A stretch of DNA of 64,000 nucleotides from Agromyces sp. CF514 (GTDB lineage: Bacteria; Actinomycetota; Actinomycetes; Actinomycetales; Microbacteriaceae): positions 1 to 64,000 of the forward strand of contig NZ_FOZD01000001.1 of assembly GCF_900113185.1 (NCBI RefSeq), written 5' to 3'. The position numbers and the translations under genes are program-made. The notes beneath the pieces are model-generated. The model had not been told where the DNA came from and searched no databases. It saw nothing but the letters and a program-made list of their open reading frames with translations. This document shows positions 54,337-63,986 of this stretch, piece by piece (position 1 is the stretch's first letter; each line of letters begins with the position of its first letter).

Positions 54337-54357
54337 AGCTCCCGGGCCCCCATCCGA

Positions 54358-54394
54358 TCACTAGTCAGTGTTATAGTCAACACGCCTGACCAGT
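54358..54394 (+). promoter_or_regulatory. operator/promoter B before the S9 peptidase
   Basis: TATAGT (54372-54377) is a -10 box fused to AGTCAA-CACGC-CTGACC (54375-54391), an imperfect copy of operator A. Flanking ACTAGTCAGT (54360-54369) and TGACCAGT (54387-54394) resemble the palindrome TTACTGGTCAGTAA at 63987, so a second regulator may bind here too. Confidence 0.6.
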
Positions 54395-54410
54395 GAAGCG
54401 AGGAGCAGTC

Positions 54411-56285
54411 GTGACGAACGTACGCCACCCGGACAGCCGGCCCGACCACCTGACGGCGCGCTTCGCGACGCCCGTGCTCCTCACCGCCCGCCCGGTGGTC
54501 GGCACGAGCGACCTGGCTCTCCTCATCGAGGACCAGCCCGAGGGCTCGCGCGCCAGGCTCTGGCGCGCAGGCGAGGCGCCCGGCGAACTGCTGCCCTTCC
54601 CGGTCGGCGTCGGCGCGGTGCTCACGAACGACGGCCGCTGGGTCGTCGACCTCGACGACGACGGGGGGTCGGAGGTCGGCGCCCTCGTCGCGATCGCCGT
54701 CGACGGGTCCGAGACGGTGGCGCTCACGCCCGGGCGCGAGCCGTACGTGCTGCGCGGCATCGAGCCGAGCCACGACGGGCGTTCCATCGTCGCCACGGTC
54801 GTCGACGAGCAGGGGTTCCACGTGCTGCGGATCCCCGCGGCGCCATGGGGCGAACCGCAGGTCGTCTACTCGTCGCCCGTCGAGGCCTGGTACGGGCAGG
54901 TCTCCGCCGACTCCGCGCTCGTGTCCGTCGACACGACCGACCACAATCCCGGCATCCGCCGAGCCCGCGTCACCGTGGTCGACTCGCGCGACGGCTCGAC
55001 CGTCGGCGTGCTCGACGACCTGCCCGCGGGGCCGGTGCGCGGCGTTCGCTTCGCCGGCATCGCCGGCGACCCGCGTCTGCTCGCCAACACCGAGCGCACC
55101 GGCTTCGCGCGGCCCGTGATCTGGGACCCGACGACGAACGAACGCGTCGACTTCGAACTGCCCGAGCTGCGCGGCGAGGTGATCCCGCTCGACTGGCACG
55201 CCGAGTCCGGCCGCATCCTCGCGCTCCACGTCGAGGACGGGCTGCACCGCCTGCTCGAGATCGACGAGTCGACCGGCGCGGCGCGCGTCGTCATGGACGG
55301 CGCGAGCTTCGCCGACCCCGACGTCGCCGACCTGCATCCGTTCCAGTGGGCGTCGTACTTCGCGCCCGACGGCACGATCCGCGCGGTGCGCTCGCGGTGG
55401 CACGAGCCGCGGCACGTCATCGGCATCGATCGCGACGGGGCATCCGAGGTGCTGATCGCACCGGCACCGGTGCCGGAGGGCGTGCCGTTCACCTCCACCA
55501 TGATCGAGAGCGCAGACGGCACCCGCGTGCAGCTGTGGCTCGGCAGGCCGACCGATCGCGAACCGATCGGCACCGTGCTCGAGGTGCACGGCGGCCCCAA
55601 CCTCGTCATGGTCGACGCGTACAACCCGTCGGCGCAGGCCTGGATCGAGGCGGGGTTCGCCTACGCCACCCTGAACTACCGGGGCTCGGTCACGTTCGGC
55701 CGGGACTTCCGCGAGGGCTTCTGGGGCGTCGGCGGCGATCGCGAGATCGAGGACGTCGACGCCGCGATCGCGTTCCTGCGCAGTCAGGGCCTCGGCGACC
55801 CGGCGACCACCTTCATCACCGGCGCCTCCTACGGCGGGCACCTCACCCTGCTCAGCGTCGGCCGGCTGCCCGACCGCTTCCGCGGCGGCCTCGCGCACGT
55901 CGCCGTGGCCGACTGGTCCGCCGCGATCGCGGCGATGAACCCCGCGGTGCGCAGCGTGTGGAGCAGCTGGGTGCCGCCCGAGATGGTCGAGCACTTCTCG
56001 GCCGTCAGCTACCTCGACGACGTCACGGCCTCGGTGTGGATCAACCAGGGGTCGGTCGACACGCGGACCCCGATCATCGGCGTGCAGAGCTACGTCGATC
56101 GCCTCGGCGCACGCGGCGGCGACGTCGTGCTCGACATCTTCACGGGCGGCCACGAGCCGACCGGGCTCGCCATGCTCGAGCACGACCAGCGCAGGATGAC
56201 CGACCTCGCCCTGCGCGCGATCGCGGGGCGGCGATGGTCGGAGGATGCCGCAGCGGGCCCGTCCGAGGCATCCGTCGCCCACTGA
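54411..56285 (+). CDS. S9 family serine peptidase (prolyl oligopeptidase/acylaminoacyl type)
   Basis: A 624-residue peptidase: an N-terminal seven-bladed propeller (about 20-370) gates a C-terminal alpha/beta-hydrolase. The triad is Ser473 in GASYGGH, Asp550 in GSVDTRTP and His581 in GGHEPTG. No signal peptide, so it cleaves imported short or N-blocked peptides in the cytoplasm. GTG 54411 has AGGAG 5 bases upstream; an in-frame GTG at 54393 is less suitable. Controlled by promoter B and followed by the peptide importer. Confidence 0.9.
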   Translation: MTNVRHPDSRPDHLTARFATPVLLTARPVVGTSDLALLIEDQPEGSRARLWRAGEAPGELLPFPVGVGAVLTNDGRWVVDLDDDGGSEVGALVAIAVDGSETVALTPGREPYVLRGIEPSHDGRSIVATVVDEQGFHVLRIPAAPWGEPQVVYSSPVEAWYGQVSADSALVSVDTTDHNPGIRRARVTVVDSRDGSTVGVLDDLPAGPVRGVRFAGIAGDPRLLANTERTGFARPVIWDPTTNERVDFELPELRGEVIPLDWHAESGRILALHVEDGLHRLLEIDESTGAARVVMDGASFADPDVADLHPFQWASYFAPDGTIRAVRSRWHEPRHVIGIDRDGASEVLIAPAPVPEGVPFTSTMIESADGTRVQLWLGRPTDREPIGTVLEVHGGPNLVMVDAYNPSAQAWIEAGFAYATLNYRGSVTFGRDFREGFWGVGGDREIEDVDAAIAFLRSQGLGDPATTFITGASYGGHLTLLSVGRLPDRFRGGLAHVAVADWSAAIAAMNPAVRSVWSSWVPPEMVEHFSAVSYLDDVTASVWINQGSVDTRTPIIGVQSYVDRLGARGGDVVLDIFTGGHEPTGLAMLEHDQRRMTDLALRAIAGRRWSEDAAAGPSEASVAH

Positions 56286-56306
56286 CCATCGCGTCGGAGA
56301 ACCGAT

Positions 56307-56323
56307 AATCAATCGCATTGACT
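56307..56323. promoter_or_regulatory. operator C1: AATCAA-N5-TTGACT
   Basis: An inverted repeat with one mismatch between the S9 peptidase and the binding-protein gene, 22 bases after the peptidase stop. Confidence 0.6.
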
Positions 56324-56330
56324 ATAACGC

Positions 56331-56362
56331 TTGCTAAACCCTCGGAGCGGGCCTATAGTCAA
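56331..56362 (+). promoter_or_regulatory. promoter C2 with TATAGTCAA
   Basis: TTGCTA (56331-56336), a 17-base spacer and TATAGT (56354-56359) make a good sigma-A-type promoter for the ABC importer. AGTCAA (56357-56362) overlaps the -10 exactly as in promoters A and B. Confidence 0.7.
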
Positions 56363-56413
56363 ACCACTCAGCAGGTTGCACCGTACGTCCCCCACGATCA
56401 CGGAGTCCCGTCA

Positions 56414-58114
56414 ATGTCGAAATCACAGCCCGCCACCACTCCCCGTCGCGCGAAGACGATCGCCCTCGCGTCGCTGCTCTCGCTCACGCTCGTGGCTTCG
56501 CTCGCCGCCTGCACCGGAGGCAGCGCCGAGTCCGCGCCCGCGCCCGACGTCGCCGTGCAGGACGGAGGCGAGATCGTGATCGGCGCAGAGCAGGAGCCCG
56601 ACTGCGTCGACTGGATCGCCACGTGCGCCGGCTCGATCTGGGGCACCTACATCATGCAGATCCCCACGATCCCGGCCGTGTTCGACACCCGCAAGGTCGA
56701 CGGCGAGTGGGCCCCCGTGGCCTCCGACCTCGTCACCGCCGAGCCCGTCGCCGAGATGGTCGGCGACACCCAGGTCATCACGTACTCGATCAACCCCGAC
56801 GCGGTCTGGTCCGACGGCGAGCCGATCACGTCTGCCGACTTCGCCTACACGGCACTGCAGATCCGCGACGGCGACGACATCTTCGACAAGACGGGCTACG
56901 ACAAGATCCTCGACGTCGACGCGACCGACCCCTCCACCGCGGTCGTCACCCTCGGCTCCACGTACGCGGGGTGGCGCACGCTGTTCAGCGTCTACGGCGT
57001 GCTGCCGTCGCACCTGCTCGAGGGCAAGGACCGCGCTGCCGAGATGGCCGACGGCTACGACTTCAGCGGCGGCCCGTGGAAGATCGAGTCATGGGATCGC
57101 GGCACCTCCGCGACGCTCGTGCCGAACGAGAACTACTGGGGCGAGAAGCCGCACCTCGACAAGGTGACCTTCATGTTCCTGCCCGACACGACGGCCGCCT
57201 TCCAAGCCCTCAAGAGCGGCCAGGTCGACGCGCTCTACCCGTCGCCCCAGCTCGACGCGATCAACCAGATCGACGCGGGCCTGCCGGGCATCAACTCCCA
57301 GATCGACGCGAAGAGCGGCAACCTCGAGGCCGTGTGGCTGAACAACGAGGCGTTCCCGTTCGACTCGGTGGCCGTGCGCCAGGCCCTCGCCTACTCGATC
57401 GACCGCAAGGCGATCGTGTCGCGCCTGTTCGGCAGCCTCGGCGTCGAGGAGCCGCAGCAGAGCTTCAACAGCCCCATCGTCGGGGCCTTCGCGGCCGACG
57501 ACTTCTCGACCTACACGACCGACCTCGACCAGGTCGAGTCGCTGATGGAGGGCGACGGCTGGAAGAAGGACGGCGACGGCGTCTGGGCGAAGGACGGCAA
57601 GACCGCGACCTTCACGATGCTGACGCTCGCGGGCAACAAGCGCCGCGACCTCACCACCCAGGTGCTGCAGTCGCAGCTCGCCGACGCCGGCTTCGAGATG
57701 AAGATCAGCGCCGTCACCCCGGCGGACCTGTTCGGCACCCTGGCTCCCGAGGGCGACTTCCAGGCCGGGCTCTGGGCGCTCGTCGACACGTTCGCCGACC
57801 CCACGCTGAGCTCGACGTTCTCGTCGGTGAACATCCCGAGCGAGGCCAACGGCTACTCCGGCATCAACTTCTACCGCACCTCGATCCCCGAGCTCGACCC
57901 GCTGCTCGCGCAGGTCGACAGCGAGCTCGACACCGACGCCCGCATCGCCGCCTCGAAGGAGGCCGACGCGATCATCGCCGAGAACGTGCCCTCGCTGCCG
58001 CTGGACACCGTGCCGAACGTGCTCCTCTGGAGCGAGAAGGTCGGCGGCCCGCTCGAGATCAACCCCGTGCAGGGACCGTTCTGGAACCTCGCGGCGTGGG
58101 GCCTCGCAGGCTGA
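56414..58114 (+). CDS. ABC transporter substrate-binding lipoprotein (SBP_bac_5)
   Basis: A 566-residue lipoprotein. The signal peptide ends in LVASLAAC (lipobox), and the mature part is a family 5 oligopeptide-type binding protein (GGEIVIGAEQEPDCVDWI; AVWSDGEPITSADFAYT; NENYWGEKPHLDKVTF; VRQALAYSIDRKAIV). Ligands of this family are peptides, opines, nickel or other small amides. ATG 56414 has GGAG upstream. First gene of the importer operon. Confidence 0.92.
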   Translation: MSKSQPATTPRRAKTIALASLLSLTLVASLAACTGGSAESAPAPDVAVQDGGEIVIGAEQEPDCVDWIATCAGSIWGTYIMQIPTIPAVFDTRKVDGEWAPVASDLVTAEPVAEMVGDTQVITYSINPDAVWSDGEPITSADFAYTALQIRDGDDIFDKTGYDKILDVDATDPSTAVVTLGSTYAGWRTLFSVYGVLPSHLLEGKDRAAEMADGYDFSGGPWKIESWDRGTSATLVPNENYWGEKPHLDKVTFMFLPDTTAAFQALKSGQVDALYPSPQLDAINQIDAGLPGINSQIDAKSGNLEAVWLNNEAFPFDSVAVRQALAYSIDRKAIVSRLFGSLGVEEPQQSFNSPIVGAFAADDFSTYTTDLDQVESLMEGDGWKKDGDGVWAKDGKTATFTMLTLAGNKRRDLTTQVLQSQLADAGFEMKISAVTPADLFGTLAPEGDFQAGLWALVDTFADPTLSSTFSSVNIPSEANGYSGINFYRTSIPELDPLLAQVDSELDTDARIAASKEADAIIAENVPSLPLDTVPNVLLWSEKVGGPLEINPVQGPFWNLAAWGLAG

Positions 58115-58204
58115 TCGCCTGACGGACGCCCCTGAACGCACCGCCCGGACGCACCGCCCGAACGCCCGACCAGAACCACCCGACCGACCGGCCCAGGAGA
58201 GATC

Positions 58205-59170
58205 GTGATCACCTTCATCACACGGCGAGTGCTCGTCTCGCTTCCGGTGATCCTCGTGGCATCGTTCATCCTCTTCTGGGCCGTGCGGTCGACGTTCGAC
58301 CCGCTCGCGAAGCTCCGGCTCGCGCAGGACCCGACCGCACTCGCGCGCGAGGTCGAGCGGCTCGGCCTCGACCGCTCGATCTTCGAGCAGTACCTCCTCT
58401 GGCTGAAGTCCTTCGTCACCGGCGACTGGGGCGTGAGCTCGCGCACCGGCACCCCGGTGCTGCCGCTCATCGGCGAGGCCCTCTGGCCGACGCTGCAACT
58501 CGCGTTCTGGGGCCTCCTGATCGCGATCGTCGTCGCCGGGTCGATCAGCGTCTACTCCGCGGTGCGGCAGTACTCCCCCGGCGACCATGTGCTCACGGCG
58601 GCGTCGTACATCGGCATCGCGATGCCGGCCTTCTGGTTCGGGCTCATCCTCATCCAGACGTTCGCCGTCTGGCCCAAGCAGACGTTCGGACTCGAGGAAC
58701 CCCCGCTCTACTTCATCGGCCTGCACTCGCCGGGCGACTCGGGCGTGGTCGACTACATCCGCCACCTCGTGCTGCCGGTCGCCGCGCTCATGATCGCGCT
58801 GGTCGCGTCGTGGAGCCGATTCGGGCGAGCCGCCGTGCTCGACGCACTGTCGAGCGACTACGTGCGCACCGCGAGGGCGAAAGGCGTGCCCCGGCGCCAG
58901 GTCATCTGGCGGCATGCGGTGCGCAACTCGCTCGCCCCCTTCGTCACGGTCGTCGCGCTCGACGCGGCCATCCTCATCGGCGGCCTCGTCGTCACCGAGC
59001 AGATCTTCGCGATCCCCGGCATGGGGCGCCTGTTCCTGCAGTCGCTCGTCGCGGGCGACGTCTTCGTGCTGTTGCCGTGGATGATCGTCGTCGCGATCGC
59101 CGTCGTGCTCTGCAACCTCGCGGCCGACATCGGCTACGCGTTGCTCGACCCGAGAGTGAGGCTCCGATGA
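58205..59170 (+). CDS. ABC transporter permease (DppB type)
   Basis: A 321-residue inner-membrane permease with six helices. The EAA loop is YVRTARAKGVPRRQVIWRHAVRNSLAP (about 219-245), which contacts the ATPases. AGGAGAG precedes GTG 58205. Its stop overlaps the next permease start (ATGA). Confidence 0.92.
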   Translation: MITFITRRVLVSLPVILVASFILFWAVRSTFDPLAKLRLAQDPTALAREVERLGLDRSIFEQYLLWLKSFVTGDWGVSSRTGTPVLPLIGEALWPTLQLAFWGLLIAIVVAGSISVYSAVRQYSPGDHVLTAASYIGIAMPAFWFGLILIQTFAVWPKQTFGLEEPPLYFIGLHSPGDSGVVDYIRHLVLPVAALMIALVASWSRFGRAAVLDALSSDYVRTARAKGVPRRQVIWRHAVRNSLAPFVTVVALDAAILIGGLVVTEQIFAIPGMGRLFLQSLVAGDVFVLLPWMIVVAIAVVLCNLAADIGYALLDPRVRLR

Positions 59171-60069
59171 GCGGTGCAGGACTGGCCGGCCCCGAGGAGA
59201 TCCTCGCGGAGCAGCCGGTGCAGAAGGGCTCGACGAGGCAGCTCGTCGATCGCTTCGCGCACCACCGGCTCGCCCTCGCGAGCCTGATCGTGCTGGGCGT
59301 GCTGCTCGTCGTCTGCTTCGGCGCCGCGTGGATCGCCCCGTTCCCGCAGGGGCAGCAGGACCTGCTGCTCGGCCCGACCTCGCCGTCGGCGGAGCACTGG
59401 CTCGGCACCGACGAGCTGGGGCGCGACTACCTCAGCGAGATCCTCTACGCCGGGCAGATCTCGCTCGCCATCGGCCTGGCCGTCGCGTTCTTCTCGACCG
59501 TGGTCGGCACGGCCCTCGGCGCGATCGCCGGCTTCGCGGGCGGATGGGTCGGCGAGCTGATCATGCGCATCACCGACCTCTTCCTCATCGTGCCGGCGAT
59601 CGCCCTGCTCGCGGTGATCCTGCAGGGCCTCGGCCCCTCGCCCGTGACGATCGTGTTCGCGCTCACGGCGCTCGGCTGGACCTACATCGCCCGCGTCGTG
59701 CGCGCCCAGGTGCTCTCGCTCCGCGAGAAGGACTTCATCGAGGCGGCACGGGGCATCGGCGCGTCCAATGCGCGCATCATCCTGTCGCACCTGCTCCCGA
59801 ACCTCGCGGGCGTCATCGCCGTGGGCATGAGCCTCGCGGTCGCCTCGGCGATCATCGCGGAGTCCACGCTGAGCTTCCTGGGCTTCGGCGTGCAGTCCCC
59901 GCAGACGAGCTGGGGCTCGATGCTCAGCCAGGCGGCCGGCTACGTCGGCACCTCGCAGGTCTACCTCCTCTACTTCCCCGGCCTGTTCATCCTCATCACG
60001 GTGCTCTGCGTCAACTTCATCGGCGACGGCCTCCGCGACGCCCTCGACCCCCAGGGGAAGAACCTGTGA
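59167..60069 (+). CDS. ABC transporter permease (DppC type)
   Basis: A 300-residue permease with the N-terminal OppC-type segment (DRFAHHRLALASLIVLGVLLVVCFGAAWIAPF), the HWLGTDELGRDYLSEILYAGQISLAIGL region typical of DppC, and the EAA loop FIEAARGIGASNARIILSHLLPN. Translationally coupled on both sides (ATGA upstream, GTGA downstream). Confidence 0.93.
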   Translation: MSGAGLAGPEEILAEQPVQKGSTRQLVDRFAHHRLALASLIVLGVLLVVCFGAAWIAPFPQGQQDLLLGPTSPSAEHWLGTDELGRDYLSEILYAGQISLAIGLAVAFFSTVVGTALGAIAGFAGGWVGELIMRITDLFLIVPAIALLAVILQGLGPSPVTIVFALTALGWTYIARVVRAQVLSLREKDFIEAARGIGASNARIILSHLLPNLAGVIAVGMSLAVASAIIAESTLSFLGFGVQSPQTSWGSMLSQAAGYVGTSQVYLLYFPGLFILITVLCVNFIGDGLRDALDPQGKNL

Positions 60070-61064
60070 CCAGCGACATCCTGCTCGAGGTCGAGGACCT
60101 CTCGATCAGCTTCCCGTCGGATGCCGGCACCGCGCGCGCCGTGGAGGGCGTCTCGTTCGTGCTGCACGAGGGCGAGACCACCGGCATCGTGGGCGAGTCC
60201 GGATCGGGCAAGTCGATGACGGCGATGGCGATCATGGGCATCCTGCCGAAGAACGCGATCGTGACGGGGTCGATCCGCCTGCGCGGGCGCGAGCTGGTCG
60301 GGCTCACCGACGAGCAGCTCCGGGAGATCCGCGGCAAGGACGTCGCGATCGTGTTCCAGGACGCCCTCACCGCGCTCAACCCGGTGATGACCGTCGGCGA
60401 CCAGCTCATCGAGGCCGTGCGCGTGCACCGCCCCGACACGACCGCCGCGCAGCGCCGCGCTCGCGCGATCGAGCTGCTCGACCTCGTCGGCATCCCGGCT
60501 CCCGAGAAGCGCATCGCCCGCTACCCGCACGAGTTCTCGGGCGGCATGCGCCAGCGCGTCATGATCGCGATGAGCATCGCGAACGAGCCCGACCTGCTCA
60601 TCGCCGACGAGCCGACGACCGCGCTCGACGTCACCGTGCAGGCGCAGGTGCTCGACGTGCTGCGCGAGGTGCAGCGGCGCACGGGCACGACGATTCTGCT
60701 CATCACCCATGACCTCGGCGTCGTCGCGGGCGTCGCGGATCGCGTCATCGTCATGTACGCGGGTGGCGTCGTCGAGTCCGCCGACGTCGAGCCGCTCTTC
60801 TACGAGACCGCGCACCCGTACACGGCCGGACTGCTCGCCTCCATGCCGCGCATGGATCGGCGGTCGCGCGACGAACGGCTCTACCAGATCCCCGGCCAGC
60901 CGCCGGCTTCGACGGCCTGGCCGAAGGGATGCCGGTTCGCACCGCGCTGCGCCCACGCCGTCGCCGGCCGCTGCGACGTGGCCGTGCCCGAGCCGGTCGC
61001 GGTCGGCACGGGGCACACGGCCAGTTGCGTCCGCGTCGGCGAATGGCAGGAGGAGGCACGATGA
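60066..61064 (+). CDS. ABC transporter ATP-binding protein (DppD type)
   Basis: A 332-residue ATPase: Walker [10 protein letters not shown]-loop in [15 protein letters not shown], signature FSGGMRQRV, Walker [14 protein letters not shown], and the C-terminal oligopeptide-transporter domain with cysteines in [17 protein letters not shown], likely an iron-sulfur or zinc motif of this family. GTG start overlaps the permease stop. Confidence 0.93.
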   Translation: MTSDILLEVEDLSISFPSDAGTARAVEGVSFVLHEGETTGIVGESGSGKSMTAMAIMGILPKNAIVTGSIRLRGRELVGLTDEQLREIRGKDVAIVFQDALTALNPVMTVGDQLIEAVRVHRPDTTAAQRRARAIELLDLVGIPAPEKRIARYPHEFSGGMRQRVMIAMSIANEPDLLIADEPTTALDVTVQAQVLDVLREVQRRTGTTILLITHDLGVVAGVADRVIVMYAGGVVESADVEPLFYETAHPYTAGLLASMPRMDRRSRDERLYQIPGQPPASTAWPKGCRFAPRCAHAVAGRCDVAVPEPVAVGTGHTASCVRVGEWQEEAR

Positions 61065-62044
61065 GCACGGGCTTGAGCGTCGAGAACCTCGTCAAGGAGT
61101 ACCGCGTCGGTGGCGGCTTCCTCGGCGGCGCCCGCGAGGTCGTGCAGGCCGTCTCCGACGTGAGCTTCTCGATCGGGGGCGGCGAGACGTTCGGGCTCGT
61201 CGGCGAGTCCGGCTGCGGCAAGTCCTCGCTCGGCCGCAGCGTCGCCCGGCTGCAGTCCTCGGACTCCGGGCTGATCCGGCTGGGCGACGACGACATCTCG
61301 AAGGTGGGCGGGTCACGGCTGCGCGCGCTGCGCCGGCGGGTGCAGTTCGTCTTCCAGGACCCGTACGCCTCGCTCAACCCGCGCAAGTCCGTGCGAGCGA
61401 CCCTGTCCGAGCCGCTCGCGATCCACGGCCTGCACCGCCGTGACGAGCAGCGGCGCGTCGCCGAACTGCTCGACCAGGTCGGCCTCAACCCCGAGCACGC
61501 CGACCGGTTCCCGCACGAGTTCTCGGGCGGCCAGCGGCAGCGCATCGGCATCGCCCGCGCGCTCGCGGTCGAGCCCGAGGTGATCGTGCTCGACGAGCCA
61601 GTCAGCGCGCTCGACGTCAGCGTGCAGGCCGGCGTGCTGAACCTCCTCGACGACCTGCAGCGCGACCTCGGCCTCACGTACCTCTTCATCGCGCACGACC
61701 TCTCCGTCGTGAGGCACCTGAGCGACCGGGTGGGCGTCATGTACCTCGGCCGCCTCATCGAGGAGGCACCGGTCGACCTGCTCTACGAGCACCCGAAGCA
61801 TCCGTACACCCAGGCCCTGCTCTCGGCGATCCCCGTGCCCGACCCCCGCGTCGAGCGCGCACGGCAGCGCATCGTGCTCACGGGCGACGTGCCGAGCCCC
61901 GTCGATCCGCCGAGCGGATGCCGCTTCCGCACGCGCTGCTGGAAGGCCACCGACCGCTGCGCGACCGAGGTGCCCGAGCTCACCGATCTGGGCGGCGGCC
62001 AACGCGTCGCCTGCCACTACCCCGAGGAGCGCGCCGTCGTCTGA
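61061..62044 (+). CDS. ABC transporter ATP-binding protein (DppF type)
   Basis: A 327-residue second ATPase: Walker [26 protein letters not shown], signature [15 protein letters not shown], Walker [15 protein letters not shown], and the C-terminal [15 protein letters not shown] motif. Starts with ATGA overlap and completes the importer. Confidence 0.93.
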   Translation: MSTGLSVENLVKEYRVGGGFLGGAREVVQAVSDVSFSIGGGETFGLVGESGCGKSSLGRSVARLQSSDSGLIRLGDDDISKVGGSRLRALRRRVQFVFQDPYASLNPRKSVRATLSEPLAIHGLHRRDEQRRVAELLDQVGLNPEHADRFPHEFSGGQRQRIGIARALAVEPEVIVLDEPVSALDVSVQAGVLNLLDDLQRDLGLTYLFIAHDLSVVRHLSDRVGVMYLGRLIEEAPVDLLYEHPKHPYTQALLSAIPVPDPRVERARQRIVLTGDVPSPVDPPSGCRFRTRCWKATDRCATEVPELTDLGGGQRVACHYPEERAVV

Positions 62045-62091
62045 CGCGCCGGACTCTCCCGCCGCCCCTTCGCCACAGTGAGGAACCCCGC

Positions 62092-63177
62092 ATGACCACC
62101 ACCCACCGCATCGCGGTCATCGCCGGCGACGGCATCGGCACCGAGGTGATGCCAGAGGGCATCCGGGTGCTCGAGGCCGCGGCGGCGCGCTTCGACCTCC
62201 GCCTCGAGTTCACGCACTTCGACTTCGCGAGCGCCGACTACTGGTTGCGGCACGGCAAGATGCTGCCAGACGACTGGTTCGACACGCTCTCGGGGTTCGA
62301 CGCGATCTACTTCGGCGCGGTCGGCTGGCCCGAGGTCGTGCCCGACCACGTGAGCCTGTGGGGGAGCCTCCTCCAGTTCCGGCGCGCGTTCGACCAGTAC
62401 GTCAACCTGCGGCCGTGCCGGCTGATGCCGGGAGTCGTGAGCCCGCTCTCGGGCCGCGAGCCCGGCGACATCGACTTCTACGTCGTGCGCGAGAACACCG
62501 AGGGCGAGTACTCGTCGATCGGCGGACGCATGTTCGAGGGCACCGAGCGCGAGTTCGTCGTGCAGGAGACGGTCATGACGCGCACCGGCGTCGACCGCGT
62601 GCTGAAGTACGCGTTCGAGCTCGCCGAACGCAGACCGGCCAAGCACCTCACGTCCGCGACGAAGAGCAACGGCATCTCGATCTCGATGCCCTACTGGGAC
62701 GAGCGGGTCGCCGCCGTCGGCGCCGAGCACCCCGACGTGCGGCGCGACCAGTTCCACATCGACATCCTGACGGCGAACTTCGTGCTGCATCCCGACTGGT
62801 TCGACGTGGTCGTGGCGAGCAACCTCTTCGGCGACATCCTCTCCGACCTGGGTCCGGCGTGCACGGGTACCATCGGCATCGCGCCGAGCGCGAACATCAA
62901 CCCCGAAGGGGCGTTCCCGAGCCTGTTCGAGCCGGTGCACGGCTCGGCTCCCGACATCGCCGGCCGCGGCATCGCGAACCCGATCGGCCAGATCTGGTGC
63001 GGCGCGATGATGCTCGAGCACCTGGGCCACGCCGATGCCGGCGCGGCCGTGCTCGCGTCGATCGAGGACGTGCTCGCCCGTGGCGCGGCATCCGCCCCCT
63101 TCACCCCCGACCTCGGCGGCACCGCGACGACCGTCGAGCTGGGCGCGGCGATCGCCGAGGCGGTTCGGGCGGGCTGA
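62092..63177 (+). CDS. tartrate/D-malate-type dehydrogenase (isocitrate/isopropylmalate family)
   Basis: A 361-residue NAD-dependent beta-decarboxylating dehydrogenase. Motifs: IAVIAGDGIGTEVMPEG, RPCRLMPG (substrate arginines), YVVRENTEGEYSSIGGRMFEG, the catalytic lysine near ATKSNGI, DILTANFV and NLFGDILSDLGPACTGTIGIAPSANINP, and EPVHGSAPDIAG for NAD. The YSSIGG form is closer to tartrate/D-malate dehydrogenase than to LeuB. It could process a hydroxy-diacid released from the imported compound (inference). 47 bases after the importer. Confidence 0.87.
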   Translation: MTTTHRIAVIAGDGIGTEVMPEGIRVLEAAAARFDLRLEFTHFDFASADYWLRHGKMLPDDWFDTLSGFDAIYFGAVGWPEVVPDHVSLWGSLLQFRRAFDQYVNLRPCRLMPGVVSPLSGREPGDIDFYVVRENTEGEYSSIGGRMFEGTEREFVVQETVMTRTGVDRVLKYAFELAERRPAKHLTSATKSNGISISMPYWDERVAAVGAEHPDVRRDQFHIDILTANFVLHPDWFDVVVASNLFGDILSDLGPACTGTIGIAPSANINPEGAFPSLFEPVHGSAPDIAGRGIANPIGQIWCGAMMLEHLGHADAGAAVLASIEDVLARGAASAPFTPDLGGTATTVELGAAIAEAVRAG

Positions 63178-63180
63178 CGC

Positions 63181-63834
63181 CTACTCGACCGGTGCGGCGG
63201 CCTCGGAGCGCAGCCGCTCGACGATCTCGTCGACCGTGCGGCCGACGACCCGGGGCATGTCGATCGCGTCAGGGTCGAGCAGCCACTGCACCTGCAGGCC
63301 GTCCATGATCGCGATGAGCGACGACGCCGAGTCGCGCAGCTCCTGCGCGTCGGTGTTGCCGGACACCTCGCCGAGCACGCCGGCGATCTTCGTGCGCAGC
63401 CCCTCGGTGCGGCCCTGGAAGTAGTCGTGCGCCGGATGCCCGTCGGTCACCGATTCGCCGGCGAGCACCGAGTAGGCCTGCACGACGCCTCGTCGGTGCG
63501 TGTTCTCCTCGACGGTGTCGACGAGGTGCTGCAGGAACGCCGGGCCCTCGACCTGCGCACGTTCGGGGATGCCGGCGACCTCCTCGCCGTCGCGGTACTT
63601 GAGCATCGCGACGAGCAGGCCCTCCTTCGACCCGAAGTGGTGCAGCACGCCCGCATGCGTCATGCCGGCCTGCTCGGCGACTTCGACGAGGGCGCCCTTG
63701 TTGTAGCCGCGTGCACCGAACACGTTCATGGCGGCCTTCAGCACCGCCTCGCGACGCTCGGTCGTGCGCGCCTGGGGGCGCTGCACGCGCTCGGCCGCGG
63801 GCTTCGGGGCCCCGGCTCGCGTTGTCTCCACCAC
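63181..63834 (-). CDS. TetR family regulator
   Basis: A 217-residue regulator. The HTH (REAVLKAAMNVFGARGYNKGALVEVAEQAGMTHAGVLHHFGSKEGLL) spans about 28-74. GTG 63834 follows AAGGAA. Its stop is 3 bases from that of the dehydrogenase (convergent). The palindrome at 63987-64000 is its probable operator and probably also controls a divergent gene beyond the window. Confidence 0.87.
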   Translation of the reverse strand: MVETTRAGAPKPAAERVQRPQARTTERREAVLKAAMNVFGARGYNKGALVEVAEQAGMTHAGVLHHFGSKEGLLVAMLKYRDGEEVAGIPERAQVEGPAFLQHLVDTVEENTHRRGVVQAYSVLAGESVTDGHPAHDYFQGRTEGLRTKIAGVLGEVSGNTDAQELRDSASSLIAIMDGLQVQWLLDPDAIDMPRVVGRTVDEIVERLRSEAAAPVE

Positions 63835-63986
63835 GGGTGTTTCCTTCCTCGTGCAGCGCCGGCTCGCGGCATCCGCTCCTGTGCAGGATGCCGCCTGAGG
63901 GGCCGCATGTCGAGTGCAGCACTCGATTCTCGGGTCTTCGGGGTGCCACCGTCCGCCGTTACCGAACCGTGACACTATTCACTTAC

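Noticed and set aside
62092-63177. 3-isopropylmalate dehydrogenase (leuB)
   Set aside because: The ENTEGEYSSIGG form and the catabolic neighbourhood fit tartrate/D-malate dehydrogenase better than leucine synthesis.
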